From Enterococcus gilvus ATCC BAA-350 (lineage in GTDB: Bacteria; Bacillota; Bacilli; Lactobacillales; Enterococcaceae), in NCBI RefSeq assembly GCF_000407545.1, contig NZ_ASWH01000002.1:372001-436000 (forward strand): 64,000 bases of DNA, written 5' to 3'. Below the pieces are notes generated by a model that made no database searches, was not told the origin of the DNA, and saw only the letters and a list, made by a program, of their open reading frames with translations. This document shows positions 18,035 to 27,240 of the stretch, in pieces (within the stretch, counting starts at the first letter, position 1; each line of letters opens with the position of its first letter). A program made the position numbers and the translations under genes.

Positions 18035-18056
18035 CGCGAAAGTGCTAAGCTTTTTT
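18029..18056 (+). terminator. Terminator of the MarR gene
   Basis: GCTTAGCGC and GTGCTAAGC arms with a GAAA-type loop overlap the stop codon and are followed by six T. Confidence 0.85.
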
Positions 18057-18204
18057 GATTGTTGCAAACAAAGATGAAATTTTTCAGTATAAAACCATAT
18101 TATAGAGAAATTAGTTTTAAATTAGCCTTCTATCATATAAAGACATCTGTTATAATTATCATCACATCTAAATGGATGTCACTAATGAAAAGGAGCGAAT
18201 AAGT

Positions 18205-19287
18205 ATGACGATTTATAATTTCTCTGCGGGTCCAGCGGTATTACCAAAAACAGTATTGGAGATCGCACAGTCCGAAATGCTTGATTACAAAAACAGCGGT
18301 ATGTCCGTGATGGAGCTGAGTCATCGTTCCTCCTTATTTGAAGACATCATTCAACAGGCTGAAGCGTTATTAAGAGAACTCATGGCGATTCCAGACAATT
18401 ACAAGGTCTTATTCCTGCAAGGCGGAGCCAGCCTGCAATTCACTATGCTGCCGTTGAATCTTGCACAAGGAAAAAAAGCATTGTACGTGAATACAGGATC
18501 ATGGTCGAAAAAAGCCATCAGCGCTGCCAAAGCCATTGAAACGGTAGAGGTAGAAGTAATCGCCTCAAGTGAAGACAAGAATTTTACGTATATTCCTGAA
18601 TTGCCGGAGACCGTCGATCAAGAGGCTGCGTACCTGCACATCACAACGAACAATACAATAGAAGGAACTGCCTACGGAAAGATTCCAAAGGTGGGCAAAG
18701 TTCCCGTGATCGCTGACATGTCTTCAAATATTTTAGCCAATGATTATCACGTAGAAGATTTTGGTGTGATCTATGCCGGCGCACAGAAAAATATTGGTCC
18801 AGCAGGGCTTACAGTCGTGATCATTCGTGAAGATTTGCTCAATCAAGAAGCTGTTTTCGCCCCAATGATGGATTATGCCCTACAGGCGAAAAATAATTCT
18901 CTTTATAATACACCTCCGACCTATGCCATTTATATTGCAAAGCTTGTCTTTGAATGGGTGAAGGAGCAGGGCGGTGTCGCTGGGATCACAGCGAAGGATC
19001 AGCAAAAAGCGCAATTGCTTTACGATGCGATCGAAAAATCGAACCTCTTCACGAGTCCAGTGGCGAAGGACAGTCGGTCAATCACGAATATTCCATTTGT
19101 GACAGGCGACGACGAACTAGACAAGGCCTTCAATAAAGCAGCTTTAGAACAAGGCTTTGAAAATTTGAAAGGCCATCGATCTGTCGGCGGGATGCGGGCC
19201 AGTCTGTACAATGCTTTTCCAGTCGAAGGCGTCGAGGCGTTGGTCGCATTCATGGAAACGTTTGAAAAGGAAAATGGGGGAAAATAG
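18205..19287 (+). CDS. serC: Phosphoserine aminotransferase
   Basis: A 360-residue PLP enzyme converting 3-phosphohydroxypyruvate and glutamate to phosphoserine. The N-terminal FSAGPAVLP motif is diagnostic of SerC, and the PLP lysine is K195 in [19 protein letters not shown] before the ATG at 18205 fixes the start; an in-frame ATG 33 bases upstream has no such site. It is the first gene of the serine operon serC-serA-DUF1015 and ends right against the next start codon. Confidence 0.95.
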   Translation: MTIYNFSAGPAVLPKTVLEIAQSEMLDYKNSGMSVMELSHRSSLFEDIIQQAEALLRELMAIPDNYKVLFLQGGASLQFTMLPLNLAQGKKALYVNTGSWSKKAISAAKAIETVEVEVIASSEDKNFTYIPELPETVDQEAAYLHITTNNTIEGTAYGKIPKVGKVPVIADMSSNILANDYHVEDFGVIYAGAQKNIGPAGLTVVIIREDLLNQEAVFAPMMDYALQAKNNSLYNTPPTYAIYIAKLVFEWVKEQGGVAGITAKDQQKAQLLYDAIEKSNLFTSPVAKDSRSITNIPFVTGDDELDKAFNKAALEQGFENLKGHRSVGGMRASLYNAFPVEGVEALVAFMETFEKENGGK

Positions 19288-20475
19288 ATGTTTCAGATTA
19301 AAACATTCAACGCGATCGCTCCTGAAGGAATGACGCGTTTTGATAAAGAGAATTACCGAATCAATGAAAGTGAAGAACCAGATGGCATCATTCTGCGAAG
19401 CCAAAAGCTGCATGACTATGACTTTCCTGAATCTGTTTTAGCAGTGGCGCGTGCGGGTGCTGGAACGAACAACATTCCGGTCAAGGAGTGCACGGAAAAA
19501 GGGATCGTTGTCTTTAATACGCCAGGAGCGAATGCGAATGCGGTGAAAGAATTAGTCGTCGCTAGTCTGTTATTGGCTGTTCGTCCGATGGTTCAAGGGA
19601 TCAGTTGGGTACAGACCTTAGAAGGCAGCAATGTCGATGAACAGGCAGAAGCGCAAAAAGCGCAATTTGCAGGAACAGAATTAGAAGGAAAAAAATTGGG
19701 TGTGATCGGGTTAGGTTCCATCGGTGCGATGGTGGCAAACGACGCCTACCGTTTAGGGATGGAAGTGACCGGCTACGATCCGTATGTTTCTGTTGATACG
19801 GCGTGGAGTATTTCTCGTCGTGTAAAACGAGCGAAGGATTTGAAGGAAGTGTTGACGAATTGTGATTTTGTGACGATTCATGTTCCTTTGACGGAGCATA
19901 CCCATCATTTGATCAGTACGGAAGAATTGATGCAAATGAAGAAAACGGCGCATTTAATGAACTTTGCTCGTGGGGAGATCGTGGATACCTGTGCGGTGGT
20001 AAAGGCAGTCAATGAAGAACGAATCGCAGGGTTTACCACCGATTTCGCGGAAGAAAAATTACTTCATAATGACAAGATCACTGTTTTGCCTCACTTGGGG
20101 GCTTCAACAGAAGAGGCAGAAGTAAACTGTGCAAAAATGGCGGCGCGGGGCTTGAAGCGTTTCTTGGAAACAGGAGTCATCAAGCGTTCGGTCAATTTCC
20201 CAAATGTTGAAATGGCCTTTGATTCACCCTACCGTATCACCATTATCAATCGCAACGTGCCGAATATGCTGGGATTGATTGCGTCTGAGATCGCTTCTTT
20301 AGAGGTCAATATCGACAACATGGTGAATCGCGGAAAAGACGAGCATGCCTACACGTTGGTAGATGTTTCTGAAACAGATCCAGGAAAAATAGCAGCAATC
20401 GTGGAACAATTAAGTAAAAATGACGGCATCGTCCGTGTTCGGGCGATCAAACGTGATGAGGAGTGTGAATTTTAA
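19288..20475 (+). CDS. serA: D-3-phosphoglycerate dehydrogenase
   Basis: A 395-residue NAD-dependent enzyme for the first step of serine synthesis. It shows the Rossmann motif GLGSIG (141-146), the catalytic histidine H269 in PHLGAST, and a C-terminal ACT domain from about residue 315 (TIINRNVPNMLGLIASEIA) that in many SerA proteins binds serine for feedback control. It starts directly after the serC stop, and its stop overlaps the next start (TAATG), showing tight coupling. Confidence 0.95.
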   Translation: MFQIKTFNAIAPEGMTRFDKENYRINESEEPDGIILRSQKLHDYDFPESVLAVARAGAGTNNIPVKECTEKGIVVFNTPGANANAVKELVVASLLLAVRPMVQGISWVQTLEGSNVDEQAEAQKAQFAGTELEGKKLGVIGLGSIGAMVANDAYRLGMEVTGYDPYVSVDTAWSISRRVKRAKDLKEVLTNCDFVTIHVPLTEHTHHLISTEELMQMKKTAHLMNFARGEIVDTCAVVKAVNEERIAGFTTDFAEEKLLHNDKITVLPHLGASTEEAEVNCAKMAARGLKRFLETGVIKRSVNFPNVEMAFDSPYRITIINRNVPNMLGLIASEIASLEVNIDNMVNRGKDEHAYTLVDVSETDPGKIAAIVEQLSKNDGIVRVRAIKRDEECEF

Positions 20476-21701
20476 TGGTACAAGTTCATCCATTTAAAGC
20501 CATTCGCCCTGCAGAGGACTTAGCCGAGCAAGTGGCGGCACTTCCTTACGACGTCGTGAATTCACAGGAAGCAAAAGAGCTGGCAATCGGGAATCCCTAC
20601 AGCTATTTTCATATTGACAAGGCGGAGATTGATCTGCCTGCCGATGTTTCCCCTTATGACAAAAAGGTCTATCAAAAGGCGGCGGACAATTTGGCGGCAT
20701 TTTTAGAGAAGGGCTGGCTATTTAAGGAAAATGAAGCCAACTTTTATCTTTATGAATTAGTGATGAATGGCCGCAGTCAAACAGGCATAGTAGCCTGCAC
20801 CTCAATTACCGATTACATTGATGAAAAAATCAAAAAACACGAATTTACGCGTCATGAAAAAGAAATCGACCGGATGAATCATATCCGCACCTGCGATGCA
20901 AATACAAGTCCGATCTTCTTGAGCTACCGCCCACAGGAAGAGATCCAAACGATCATCAACACTTGGCAGAAGGAGCACGCGCCTGTCTATGATTTCGTGA
21001 GCTATCATGAAGTTACACATCGCGTCTGGGTGATCGATCACGTAGCAACGAGCGATCGTTTAGCAGAGCTTTTTACAAAAGTGGATGCGTTATATATTGC
21101 TGACGGTCATCATCGGACAGAATCAGCGGTAAAAATCGGTTTGGAAAAACGTCAATCCGGTGAACAGAATCCTGAAACGGAGCAATTCTTGTCGATCATC
21201 TTCCCGGAAGATGAATTAGCGATCTGGGAATACAATCGCGTGTTAAAAACACCGCCGCCTGCCGATTTTATGGAACGCTTGGCAGAAAATTATCATGTTA
21301 CCAAAACAGGGACTAAAAAACCTGAAAAAGCGGGGGATTGTCAATTATACGATGGGAGTGCTTGGTACACATTGAGTATTAAGCCTGAGAAGGTACCAAA
21401 TAATCCAGTAGAGAAACTAGATGTAGCCTTGCTGCAAAAATTTGTCTTAGAAGATATTTTTGAAATCAACGACATTCGCACCGACAAACGGATCGATTTT
21501 GTCGGTGGAATTCGTGGGACCGAAGAGCTGGAAAAATTAGTTGATTCTGGTGAGTGGAAATTAGCCTTTTCGATGTATCCAACCCAAATGACCGATTTGT
21601 TAGATGTGGCGGATGCGAAAAAAATTATGCCGCCGAAGTCTACCTGGTTTGAACCAAAGCTGTTGAGCGGGTTGTTTTTACATGATTTGGAAACAAAATA
21701 G
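20475..21701 (+). CDS. DUF1015 protein of the serine operon
   Basis: A 408-residue protein of the DUF1015 family, starting HPFKAIRPAEDLAEQVAALPYDVV. Its hallmark D210-G-H-H-R214 (ADGHHRTESAVKIG) resembles the ParB/sulfiredoxin-like fold of SerK/SbnI free-serine kinases. The gene overlaps the serA stop and is followed by a terminator, so it is a fixed part of this operon. No serB is visible in the window. A role in phosphoserine/serine interconversion is an attractive inference but unproven. Confidence 0.85.
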   Translation: MVQVHPFKAIRPAEDLAEQVAALPYDVVNSQEAKELAIGNPYSYFHIDKAEIDLPADVSPYDKKVYQKAADNLAAFLEKGWLFKENEANFYLYELVMNGRSQTGIVACTSITDYIDEKIKKHEFTRHEKEIDRMNHIRTCDANTSPIFLSYRPQEEIQTIINTWQKEHAPVYDFVSYHEVTHRVWVIDHVATSDRLAELFTKVDALYIADGHHRTESAVKIGLEKRQSGEQNPETEQFLSIIFPEDELAIWEYNRVLKTPPPADFMERLAENYHVTKTGTKKPEKAGDCQLYDGSAWYTLSIKPEKVPNNPVEKLDVALLQKFVLEDIFEINDIRTDKRIDFVGGIRGTEELEKLVDSGEWKLAFSMYPTQMTDLLDVADAKKIMPPKSTWFEPKLLSGLFLHDLETK

Positions 21702-21711
21702 AAGATACGCT

Positions 21712-21740
21712 TAGACCCTCTCGTCGGGGGTCTATTTTTT
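21712..21740 (+). terminator. Terminator of the serine operon
   Basis: AGACCC and GGGTCT arms are followed by a run of six T. Confidence 0.8.
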
Positions 21741-21804
21741 GCCTAATTTTAAGTATTTGGAGTATTCTATTGAAAAGAAAGTTAGAATGAGAAGGTGTAG
21801 ACGT

Positions 21805-22905
21805 GTGAAGCGTATGGCAAACTATTTTATAACTAATCGATTGATGAGTGTTTCGTTACTTCTAGCAATCATTAGCTGTTTGATCGGTCGATTTTCCGCT
21901 GGATTTATTGATTACAAAGTGATTTTTAGTTTATTTGGTTTAATGTTGCTGATCCAGGGGTTTGAGCAGGTGGGAGTGTTGCGGTTCGTTGCACAGAAGC
22001 TCCTTCATTATTCAAAGAATACGCGGCAATTGGTTCAGCTAATGATTTTGTTATCGTTGGTTGGTTCGATGTTTTTAACAAATGATGTTGCGATTTTAAC
22101 GTTGCTGCCGATTTATTTAAAGCTGTTAGCTGTTCTTCCGAGATTCAAAGGGCGCTTTTTGGGCAGTGTCTTGATTATCGTGGCAGCGAATTTAGGCAGC
22201 AGCTTCTTTCCTTTTGGCAATCCGCAAAATCTGTATTTATATGACTATTATCATGTGCCGTTGGGTCAATTCTTGACGTGGATGTTTTTAGTCTTGCTGG
22301 TCAGCGTTCTTTCATTAGGACTGTTGACGCGTTTAGTCGCAAAGGATTCTTTAAAAGAAATAGACATGGAAGACCACCGATTCGACCGTAAAGAAACGAT
22401 GTTATTGAGTGGATTGATGCTTATCATGATTCTGGTGGTGCTCGATGTACTGCCTTATCAAGGGGTCATTCCTTTGGTCGCGCTGATCGTTGCGGTGTAT
22501 CGTCGCGAACTCTTCAAGGAAGTGGATTACGGTTTGCTGCTTACCTTTGTATGTTTTTTCCTAATCGTCGGAAATATCGGAGAAGCGCAATTTATCAAAC
22601 AGTTTTTACAGTCATTGAATGGCAAACAAATTTATTTGGCAGGTTTGGGGCTCAGTCAGGTGATTTCAAATGTCCCAGCGGCGTTCTTGATCGCACCGTT
22701 CACGACGAATCAGCAGGCGGTGATTTTAGGCGTCAATATTGGCGGCTTGGGGACCCTTTTGGCCTCTTTAGCGAATCTGATCGGCTACAATTTGTTTCGG
22801 ATCTATTTTCCAAACGAAACGAAGAAATTCTTAGGCTTATTTAGTATTGTGAATTTCGGATTGCTGTTCTTATTAGGCGGTATTTTTTATTTCTTCATCC
22901 ATTAG
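21805..22905 (+). CDS. SLC13/ArsB-like anion permease
   Basis: A 366-residue membrane protein with about ten segments. The re-entrant motifs MFLTNDVAILTLLPI and SSFFPFGNPQNLYLYDYY, and the later SQVISNVPAAFLIAPF, match the ion transporter superfamily (SLC13, ArsB, CitM-type). These carry carboxylates, sulfate or oxyanions. The likely start is the GTG at 21805, 9 bases after GAGAAGG; the ATG at 21814 is too far from this site. It is a single gene, and the substrate is unknown. Confidence 0.75.
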   Translation: MKRMANYFITNRLMSVSLLLAIISCLIGRFSAGFIDYKVIFSLFGLMLLIQGFEQVGVLRFVAQKLLHYSKNTRQLVQLMILLSLVGSMFLTNDVAILTLLPIYLKLLAVLPRFKGRFLGSVLIIVAANLGSSFFPFGNPQNLYLYDYYHVPLGQFLTWMFLVLLVSVLSLGLLTRLVAKDSLKEIDMEDHRFDRKETMLLSGLMLIMILVVLDVLPYQGVIPLVALIVAVYRRELFKEVDYGLLLTFVCFFLIVGNIGEAQFIKQFLQSLNGKQIYLAGLGLSQVISNVPAAFLIAPFTTNQQAVILGVNIGGLGTLLASLANLIGYNLFRIYFPNETKKFLGLFSIVNFGLLFLLGGIFYFFIH

Positions 22906-23025
22906 AAAGCCCGTAGAATTCCTAAAAATAAGCTAAGTTTCTTATGGGAATTTATACACGATCGCTGAAAACGCTTCGATTGGTGTTAAGCTTGGCTTAC
23001 AAGTAATGGTTGAGGGGGATTTGTA

Positions 23026-24192
23026 ATGAAGGATAAGACAAAATATATTCACGGATATCATGCATTTGATGAGGAGAGCGGCGCTTCCTCCATTCCGATT
23101 TATCAATGTTCAACATTTAAACAGGCATCCATCAAAGATGGGCAGGCCTATACCTATTCACGCTTTGGCAATCCAACGAGAACGGCTCTGGAAGAAGCAG
23201 TCGCGGCGTTGGAAAATGGAAAATATGCGACAGCCTTTGCTTCTGGGATGGGGGCAATCTCGGCGGTCCTGCTAAGCTTTAATCAGGGCGATCACTTAGT
23301 CATGTGCAAAAGTATTTATGGCGGGACCTTCCAATTGGTCAATGAGGTCATGAATCGATTCGGCATCGAAGTGACCTTTATTGATGAGACGAATCTTGAC
23401 GAGTGGGAACAAGCGATTCGCCCAAATACCCGTGGGCTTTACTTAGAAACACCGTCTAATCCGCTGTTGTCAGTAACGGATATCGCTGGAGTCGTGGCGA
23501 TCGCAAAAGCGCACCATTTAGTGACGATGATGGACAACACATTTATGACACCGCAATTTCAGAAGCCCCTTGCGTTGGGGGTGGATGTCGTGATTCATAG
23601 CGCGACGAAATTCATTAATGGCCACAGCGATGTGGTCGCAGGATTAGTTGTGACAAATGATGAGGAATGGCACAATCAAATCACCCTTCAGCAAAAAGTT
23701 TTGGGGGGGATTTTAGGAGTAGAGGATTGTTGGCTGACGATGCGGGGATTGAAGACGATGGGTCTGCGGATGGAGCAGAGTGCGACCAGTGCTGAGCGAA
23801 TCAGCCAAATGCTGGAGGCACATCCTGCCGTGAAAAAAGTCCATTACCCTGGGCTGCCGAGCCACCCCGACTATGAGGTGCACAAACGGCAAGCAACCTC
23901 AGGCGGCGCCGTGCTGTCTTTTGAATTAGCCGATCAACAAGCGGTCTACACATTTGCGGATGCCTTGAAGCTGCCGATCGCCGCAGTCAGTCTCGGTGGC
24001 GTAGAGTCCATCTTATCCTATCCCGTGACGATGAGCCATGCGTGTGTACCGAAGGAAGAACGGGAGAAGCAGGGCGTTACAGAAGGGCTGCTCCGTTTAT
24101 CTGTAGGCATCGAGGACACAGACGATTTGTTGGAGGATCTAGCTCAGGCATTGTCAAAGGTCTCCTCAAGAATGAGCGAACCGAACAAGTAG
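23026..24192 (+). CDS. Cys/Met metabolism PLP lyase (cystathionine or methionine gamma-lyase type)
   Basis: A 388-residue trans-sulfuration enzyme of the Cys/Met family. It shows YSRFGNPTRTALEEAVAALE near the N terminus, the ETPSNP motif, and PLP lysine K195 in SATKFINGHSDV. Family members include cystathionine beta/gamma-lyase, methionine gamma-lyase and O-acetylhomoserine sulfhydrylase. GHSDVVAG and the overall length fit lyases best, but the exact reaction cannot be fixed by eye. It is transcribed alone and followed by a long terminator. Confidence 0.85.
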   Translation: MKDKTKYIHGYHAFDEESGASSIPIYQCSTFKQASIKDGQAYTYSRFGNPTRTALEEAVAALENGKYATAFASGMGAISAVLLSFNQGDHLVMCKSIYGGTFQLVNEVMNRFGIEVTFIDETNLDEWEQAIRPNTRGLYLETPSNPLLSVTDIAGVVAIAKAHHLVTMMDNTFMTPQFQKPLALGVDVVIHSATKFINGHSDVVAGLVVTNDEEWHNQITLQQKVLGGILGVEDCWLTMRGLKTMGLRMEQSATSAERISQMLEAHPAVKKVHYPGLPSHPDYEVHKRQATSGGAVLSFELADQQAVYTFADALKLPIAAVSLGGVESILSYPVTMSHACVPKEEREKQGVTEGLLRLSVGIEDTDDLLEDLAQALSKVSSRMSEPNK

Positions 24193-24216
24193 TATAGCGG
24201 AAAATTGAACCGCGCG

Positions 24217-24282
24217 AAAGTCAAACGGGTTTTTACGTTCTATTGAGAGCGTAAAAAATCGGTTTGGCTTTTTCTTTCTTTT
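24217..24282 (+). terminator. Terminator of the PLP lyase gene
   Basis: A long imperfect hairpin pairs AGTCAAAC..GTTTTTACG with CGTAAAAA..GGTTTGGCT and is followed by several T-runs. Confidence 0.75.
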
Positions 24283-24353
24283 TTGGAGAAATGGATATAT
24301 TAAACGAGGCTTGTTGGGTATAATGGAAACATCTCTTAGAGGAAGTGATAGTT

Positions 24354-24815
24354 ATGCTCGAAAATCTTTTGCGTCCAGAGGTGCTGCTGTCAAATGTGAT
24401 CGTTTGTCTCATCACCTTTTTGATCACCCGGTGGGCCCTGAAACGAAAACTAGCGTCTCCGCGTACGAAAGAAGCGGTTGTTCAGATTCCCAAACAAACC
24501 GACGATGGTCTAACGGTGCTTGAACACTCCTTAGACACGCTGCAATCCTATAAAAAAAATCTAAACAGCTATGGCTATGTCTATTTTCAAGAAACGACAC
24601 CGATCGTTCTTGAACAATTGAAGGCGGAAGCGTCTAGTCTGATCGTTTCAGAGGCCAATCAGTCGATAGAGGAGCAATTATATAAAAATTACGACGCGTT
24701 GCTTGATTTTCAACAGCGGGAAGTATCGGATACGAAAAAGCTGGAGCTGGAAGTCTTGAACCATGTCAATAAAACGATCATCACATGGCGAAATCTCTTA
24801 AAAGAAAGCAGGTGA
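24354..24815 (+). CDS. Hypothetical membrane-anchored protein
   Basis: A 153-residue protein of unknown family. A single hydrophobic segment at about residues 10-28 is followed by a basic stretch (WALKRKL), so the remaining mostly helical, possibly coiled-coil part should lie in the cytoplasm. GAGGAAG before the ATG at 24354 supports this start; a GTG nine bases upstream is too close to the site. It ends five bases before the start of the deacylase-like gene, so the two are co-transcribed. Confidence 0.65.
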   Translation: MLENLLRPEVLLSNVIVCLITFLITRWALKRKLASPRTKEAVVQIPKQTDDGLTVLEHSLDTLQSYKKNLNSYGYVYFQETTPIVLEQLKAEASSLIVSEANQSIEEQLYKNYDALLDFQQREVSDTKKLELEVLNHVNKTIITWRNLLKESR

Positions 24816-24820
24816 GAAGG

Positions 24821-25327
24821 GTGCCAAAAGCGACAGACCAAGAAGTGTATCAATTGTTTGAAGAGTGGCAGATCCCTTATGAACGGATCGATCATCAAGC
24901 TGTTTATACGGTTGCTGAGATCGATTTTACGATCGACGGCAGCGACGTGAAAAACCTATTGATGAAAAGCAAGAAAACGAAGAACTACTATTTTGTGATC
25001 TGTCCTGGTCAGAAGCGGCTAGACATCAAGGCGCTTGCCAAGAAATTAGAGGAGCGGCAATTGTCCTTTGCTTCGGAAGCAGAGCTTTTTGAGTTGCTTG
25101 GCCTTGAGCGAGGCTCGGTCACACCTCTCGCTTTGCCCCATGATACCAAGCAGCAAATCACCTTGATCATCGATAAAGCCATTGACCAAAGGGAAAAAAT
25201 CGGCTTTCACCCAAATACGAATACCGCAACAGTGGTCATTGCCTTCAGTGATTTCACCCTTTTTTTGGCAAAACTGGGTATTGAGCCGCTGTATTGTACG
25301 ATTCCCGAAAAACAGCCCGACGCATAA
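24821..25327 (+). CDS. Prolyl-tRNA deacylase-like protein (YbaK/PrdX family)
   Basis: A 168-residue protein of the YbaK/ProX editing-domain family. It has the KNLLMKSKKTKNYYFVICPG segment and a LGLERGSVTPLAL motif, both characteristic of PrdX. Such enzymes hydrolyse alanyl- or cysteinyl-tRNA(Pro) in trans. The GTG at 24821 is preferred because AGGTGAG lies just before it; an upstream ATG at 24785 has no binding site and overlaps the previous gene. A terminator follows. Confidence 0.8.
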   Translation: MPKATDQEVYQLFEEWQIPYERIDHQAVYTVAEIDFTIDGSDVKNLLMKSKKTKNYYFVICPGQKRLDIKALAKKLEERQLSFASEAELFELLGLERGSVTPLALPHDTKQQITLIIDKAIDQREKIGFHPNTNTATVVIAFSDFTLFLAKLGIEPLYCTIPEKQPDA

Positions 25328-25346
25328 AGCGTCAGGCTGTTTTTTT
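25311..25346 (+). terminator. Terminator of the deacylase-like gene
   Basis: AACAGCCCGACGC and GCGTCAGGCTGTT pair around a 5-base loop, then seven T follow. The hairpin overlaps the stop codon. Confidence 0.85.
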
Positions 25347-25349
25347 CAA

Positions 25350-25380
25350 TAAAAATCCTCTTGACCGTAAAGCCAAGAGG
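25350..25380 (-). terminator. Terminator of the flippase gene
   Basis: CCTCTTG (25357-25363) and CAAGAGG (25374-25380) pair, and on the minus strand the hairpin is followed by ATTTTTATTG. Confidence 0.75.
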
Positions 25381-25390
25381 AGATTGATTG

Positions 25391-27163
25391 TTAACGCATC
25401 CGCAAACGACGTCGAATACCGTCGACCCGAGGGCCTAATAATTTATCCGCCATCCGAGTTTTTAAAGCTAAGAGAATGTACGTAAAGCCGCCGATAGCCG
25501 CGACAATCAGAATAATGATCATAGACTGGACTTTCGAGTCTGAACTTAAAAACAGTTCACAGCCAAATTTGGCGACGAAAGCAACAGCACCCATAACCAA
25601 GGACATCACAGTGACCTTTCCGATAGAGCTTAGTGTTTCTCTGAAAGGGAATTTCGATAACACATGGATACGGTCAAGCAAGAACAGATTGGCTACGAAT
25701 AAGCCAACAAAAGTCGCGATCAAAGGCCCGTATGCTTTGAACATATAAATCAACGGAAATTGTGTGACTACCTTAACGAAAAGACCGATACACAGGAACC
25801 ATACCGCTTGCATGTTGCCGTCTAGCCCTTGAAGCATGGTTGAAGAGACCATGAACAAGCCCATCATGATGCCGACGACACAAGAGGCTGCCAATAATTC
25901 CGCGCCTAAAGGATTAGGCCAATAAAACAACGTATTCAACGGATAAGCTAAGACAATCATTCCGATCGTAGCAGGCATCATGACAAAAAATAACAATTGT
26001 AAGTTATTAGTCACCAATTGCGCAAGACCCGCTTGATCTTTTTTGTTGAAGCGTTCGGTGATCAGCGGCAATCCCGCTGTCGCCATCGCCGTTCCCAAAG
26101 CAATAACAACCATGGTCAATTTATCTGGATTCGCGGATATCAACGTGAACAAATCCGCATTTTTTGCAGCAGAATAATCGGAAACAAGCAGCATGATCTT
26201 TTCAAAGGAATATTGATCGATCAGTTTGAAAATGCTGATGGCGCTGCCGACGATGATGAAGGGGATCGCTTGGGCAATCATTTGCAAGACCAGTTGGCGG
26301 CCTGAGAAGCTGATTTGGTTGTTGCTTTCCTTGATCAGCTCTCGAAAAGCCGTTCGTTCCTTCAGTAATGAGAACAGCAACACGGCCATGGCAAAGGCAA
26401 CGCCGATAAATGCAGCGAACGTGGAATGCACGACGGCTGTTTTATAGCTGCCATTGTTGACCTGCATGATGATGAAGGCAGAAGCCAGCATGTAGCAAAC
26501 ACGGGCAATCTGTTCAACGATCTGAGAAATCGCATAAGGCTTCATGTTGTTGTTTCCTTGGAAAAACCCGCGAATAACACTCATCGCTGGGAAGATCAGC
26601 AAGACAACACTTAACGAGCGCATGACAGGAACAAGATCCGCATTTCCTTGAGACAGGTAGGGCGCACCTAAAAACATGATAGCGGCACAGATAATGCCGC
26701 CGATAGTCATTAACCGCATGGTATAAAATAACAGTTTCTTACTAAGTCCATATTCATTCATGGAGTTGTATCGAGCCGTCTGTTTCGCCACGGCAGCAGG
26801 GATTCCCGCAGTGGAGATCATGAGAAACAGGGCGTACACATTGTATCCTTTGGTGTACAAATAGTTGGCCTCTAGTCCGTGAGGCTGCATCCACGCGATC
26901 CAGGGAATCACATAAACCGCCCCTAATAATCGAGAGAAGATGTTTCCGACCGTCAGCCAAGCAGTGCTTTGGACCATTTTTTCCTGTGCACTTGCCTGTT
27001 TTTTCGGTTTAGAAGGACCGTTTCCGATTGCATCTGCTTCGTCAGTCGGTTCCAGTGTTTTCTTTACTTCTTTTTTCGGCGGAATTGCCGTATCTGCATG
27101 GTAACGAGCCATTCGTGAAGGATGTTCAACAGACCCGTTTCCGTAAGTATTTTTTTCAGTCAT
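25391..27163 (-). CDS. Polysaccharide/lipid II flippase (MurJ/YtgP-like)
   Basis: A 590-residue MOP-superfamily membrane protein. The first 60 residues are polar and low in complexity (KKEVKKTLEPTDEAD), then about 14 membrane segments start with STAWLTVGNIFSRLLGAVYVIPW. Size, the GIPAAVAKQTARYN loop and VIRGFFQGNNNMKPYAISQIVEQIARV match YtgP, the streptococcal MurJ-type lipid II flippase. It would move peptidoglycan precursor across the membrane. It is a single gene, convergent with the deacylase-like gene. The unusually long soluble N terminus could bind a partner. Confidence 0.8.
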   Translation of the reverse strand: MTEKNTYGNGSVEHPSRMARYHADTAIPPKKEVKKTLEPTDEADAIGNGPSKPKKQASAQEKMVQSTAWLTVGNIFSRLLGAVYVIPWIAWMQPHGLEANYLYTKGYNVYALFLMISTAGIPAAVAKQTARYNSMNEYGLSKKLLFYTMRLMTIGGIICAAIMFLGAPYLSQGNADLVPVMRSLSVVLLIFPAMSVIRGFFQGNNNMKPYAISQIVEQIARVCYMLASAFIIMQVNNGSYKTAVVHSTFAAFIGVAFAMAVLLFSLLKERTAFRELIKESNNQISFSGRQLVLQMIAQAIPFIIVGSAISIFKLIDQYSFEKIMLLVSDYSAAKNADLFTLISANPDKLTMVVIALGTAMATAGLPLITERFNKKDQAGLAQLVTNNLQLLFFVMMPATIGMIVLAYPLNTLFYWPNPLGAELLAASCVVGIMMGLFMVSSTMLQGLDGNMQAVWFLCIGLFVKVVTQFPLIYMFKAYGPLIATFVGLFVANLFLLDRIHVLSKFPFRETLSSIGKVTVMSLVMGAVAFVAKFGCELFLSSDSKVQSMIIILIVAAIGGFTYILLALKTRMADKLLGPRVDGIRRRLRMR

Positions 27164-27240
27164 ATAAACCAGCTTTCTACAACAGTGTCCTCCATATTTT
27201 ACCTGTTCTGCCGCCCACTTACAATCCTACCTAAAAATAT

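Noticed and set aside
22960..22990. cre-like sequence near GCTGAAAACGCTTCG before the PLP lyase gene
   Set aside because: Key 3' positions of the consensus are wrong.
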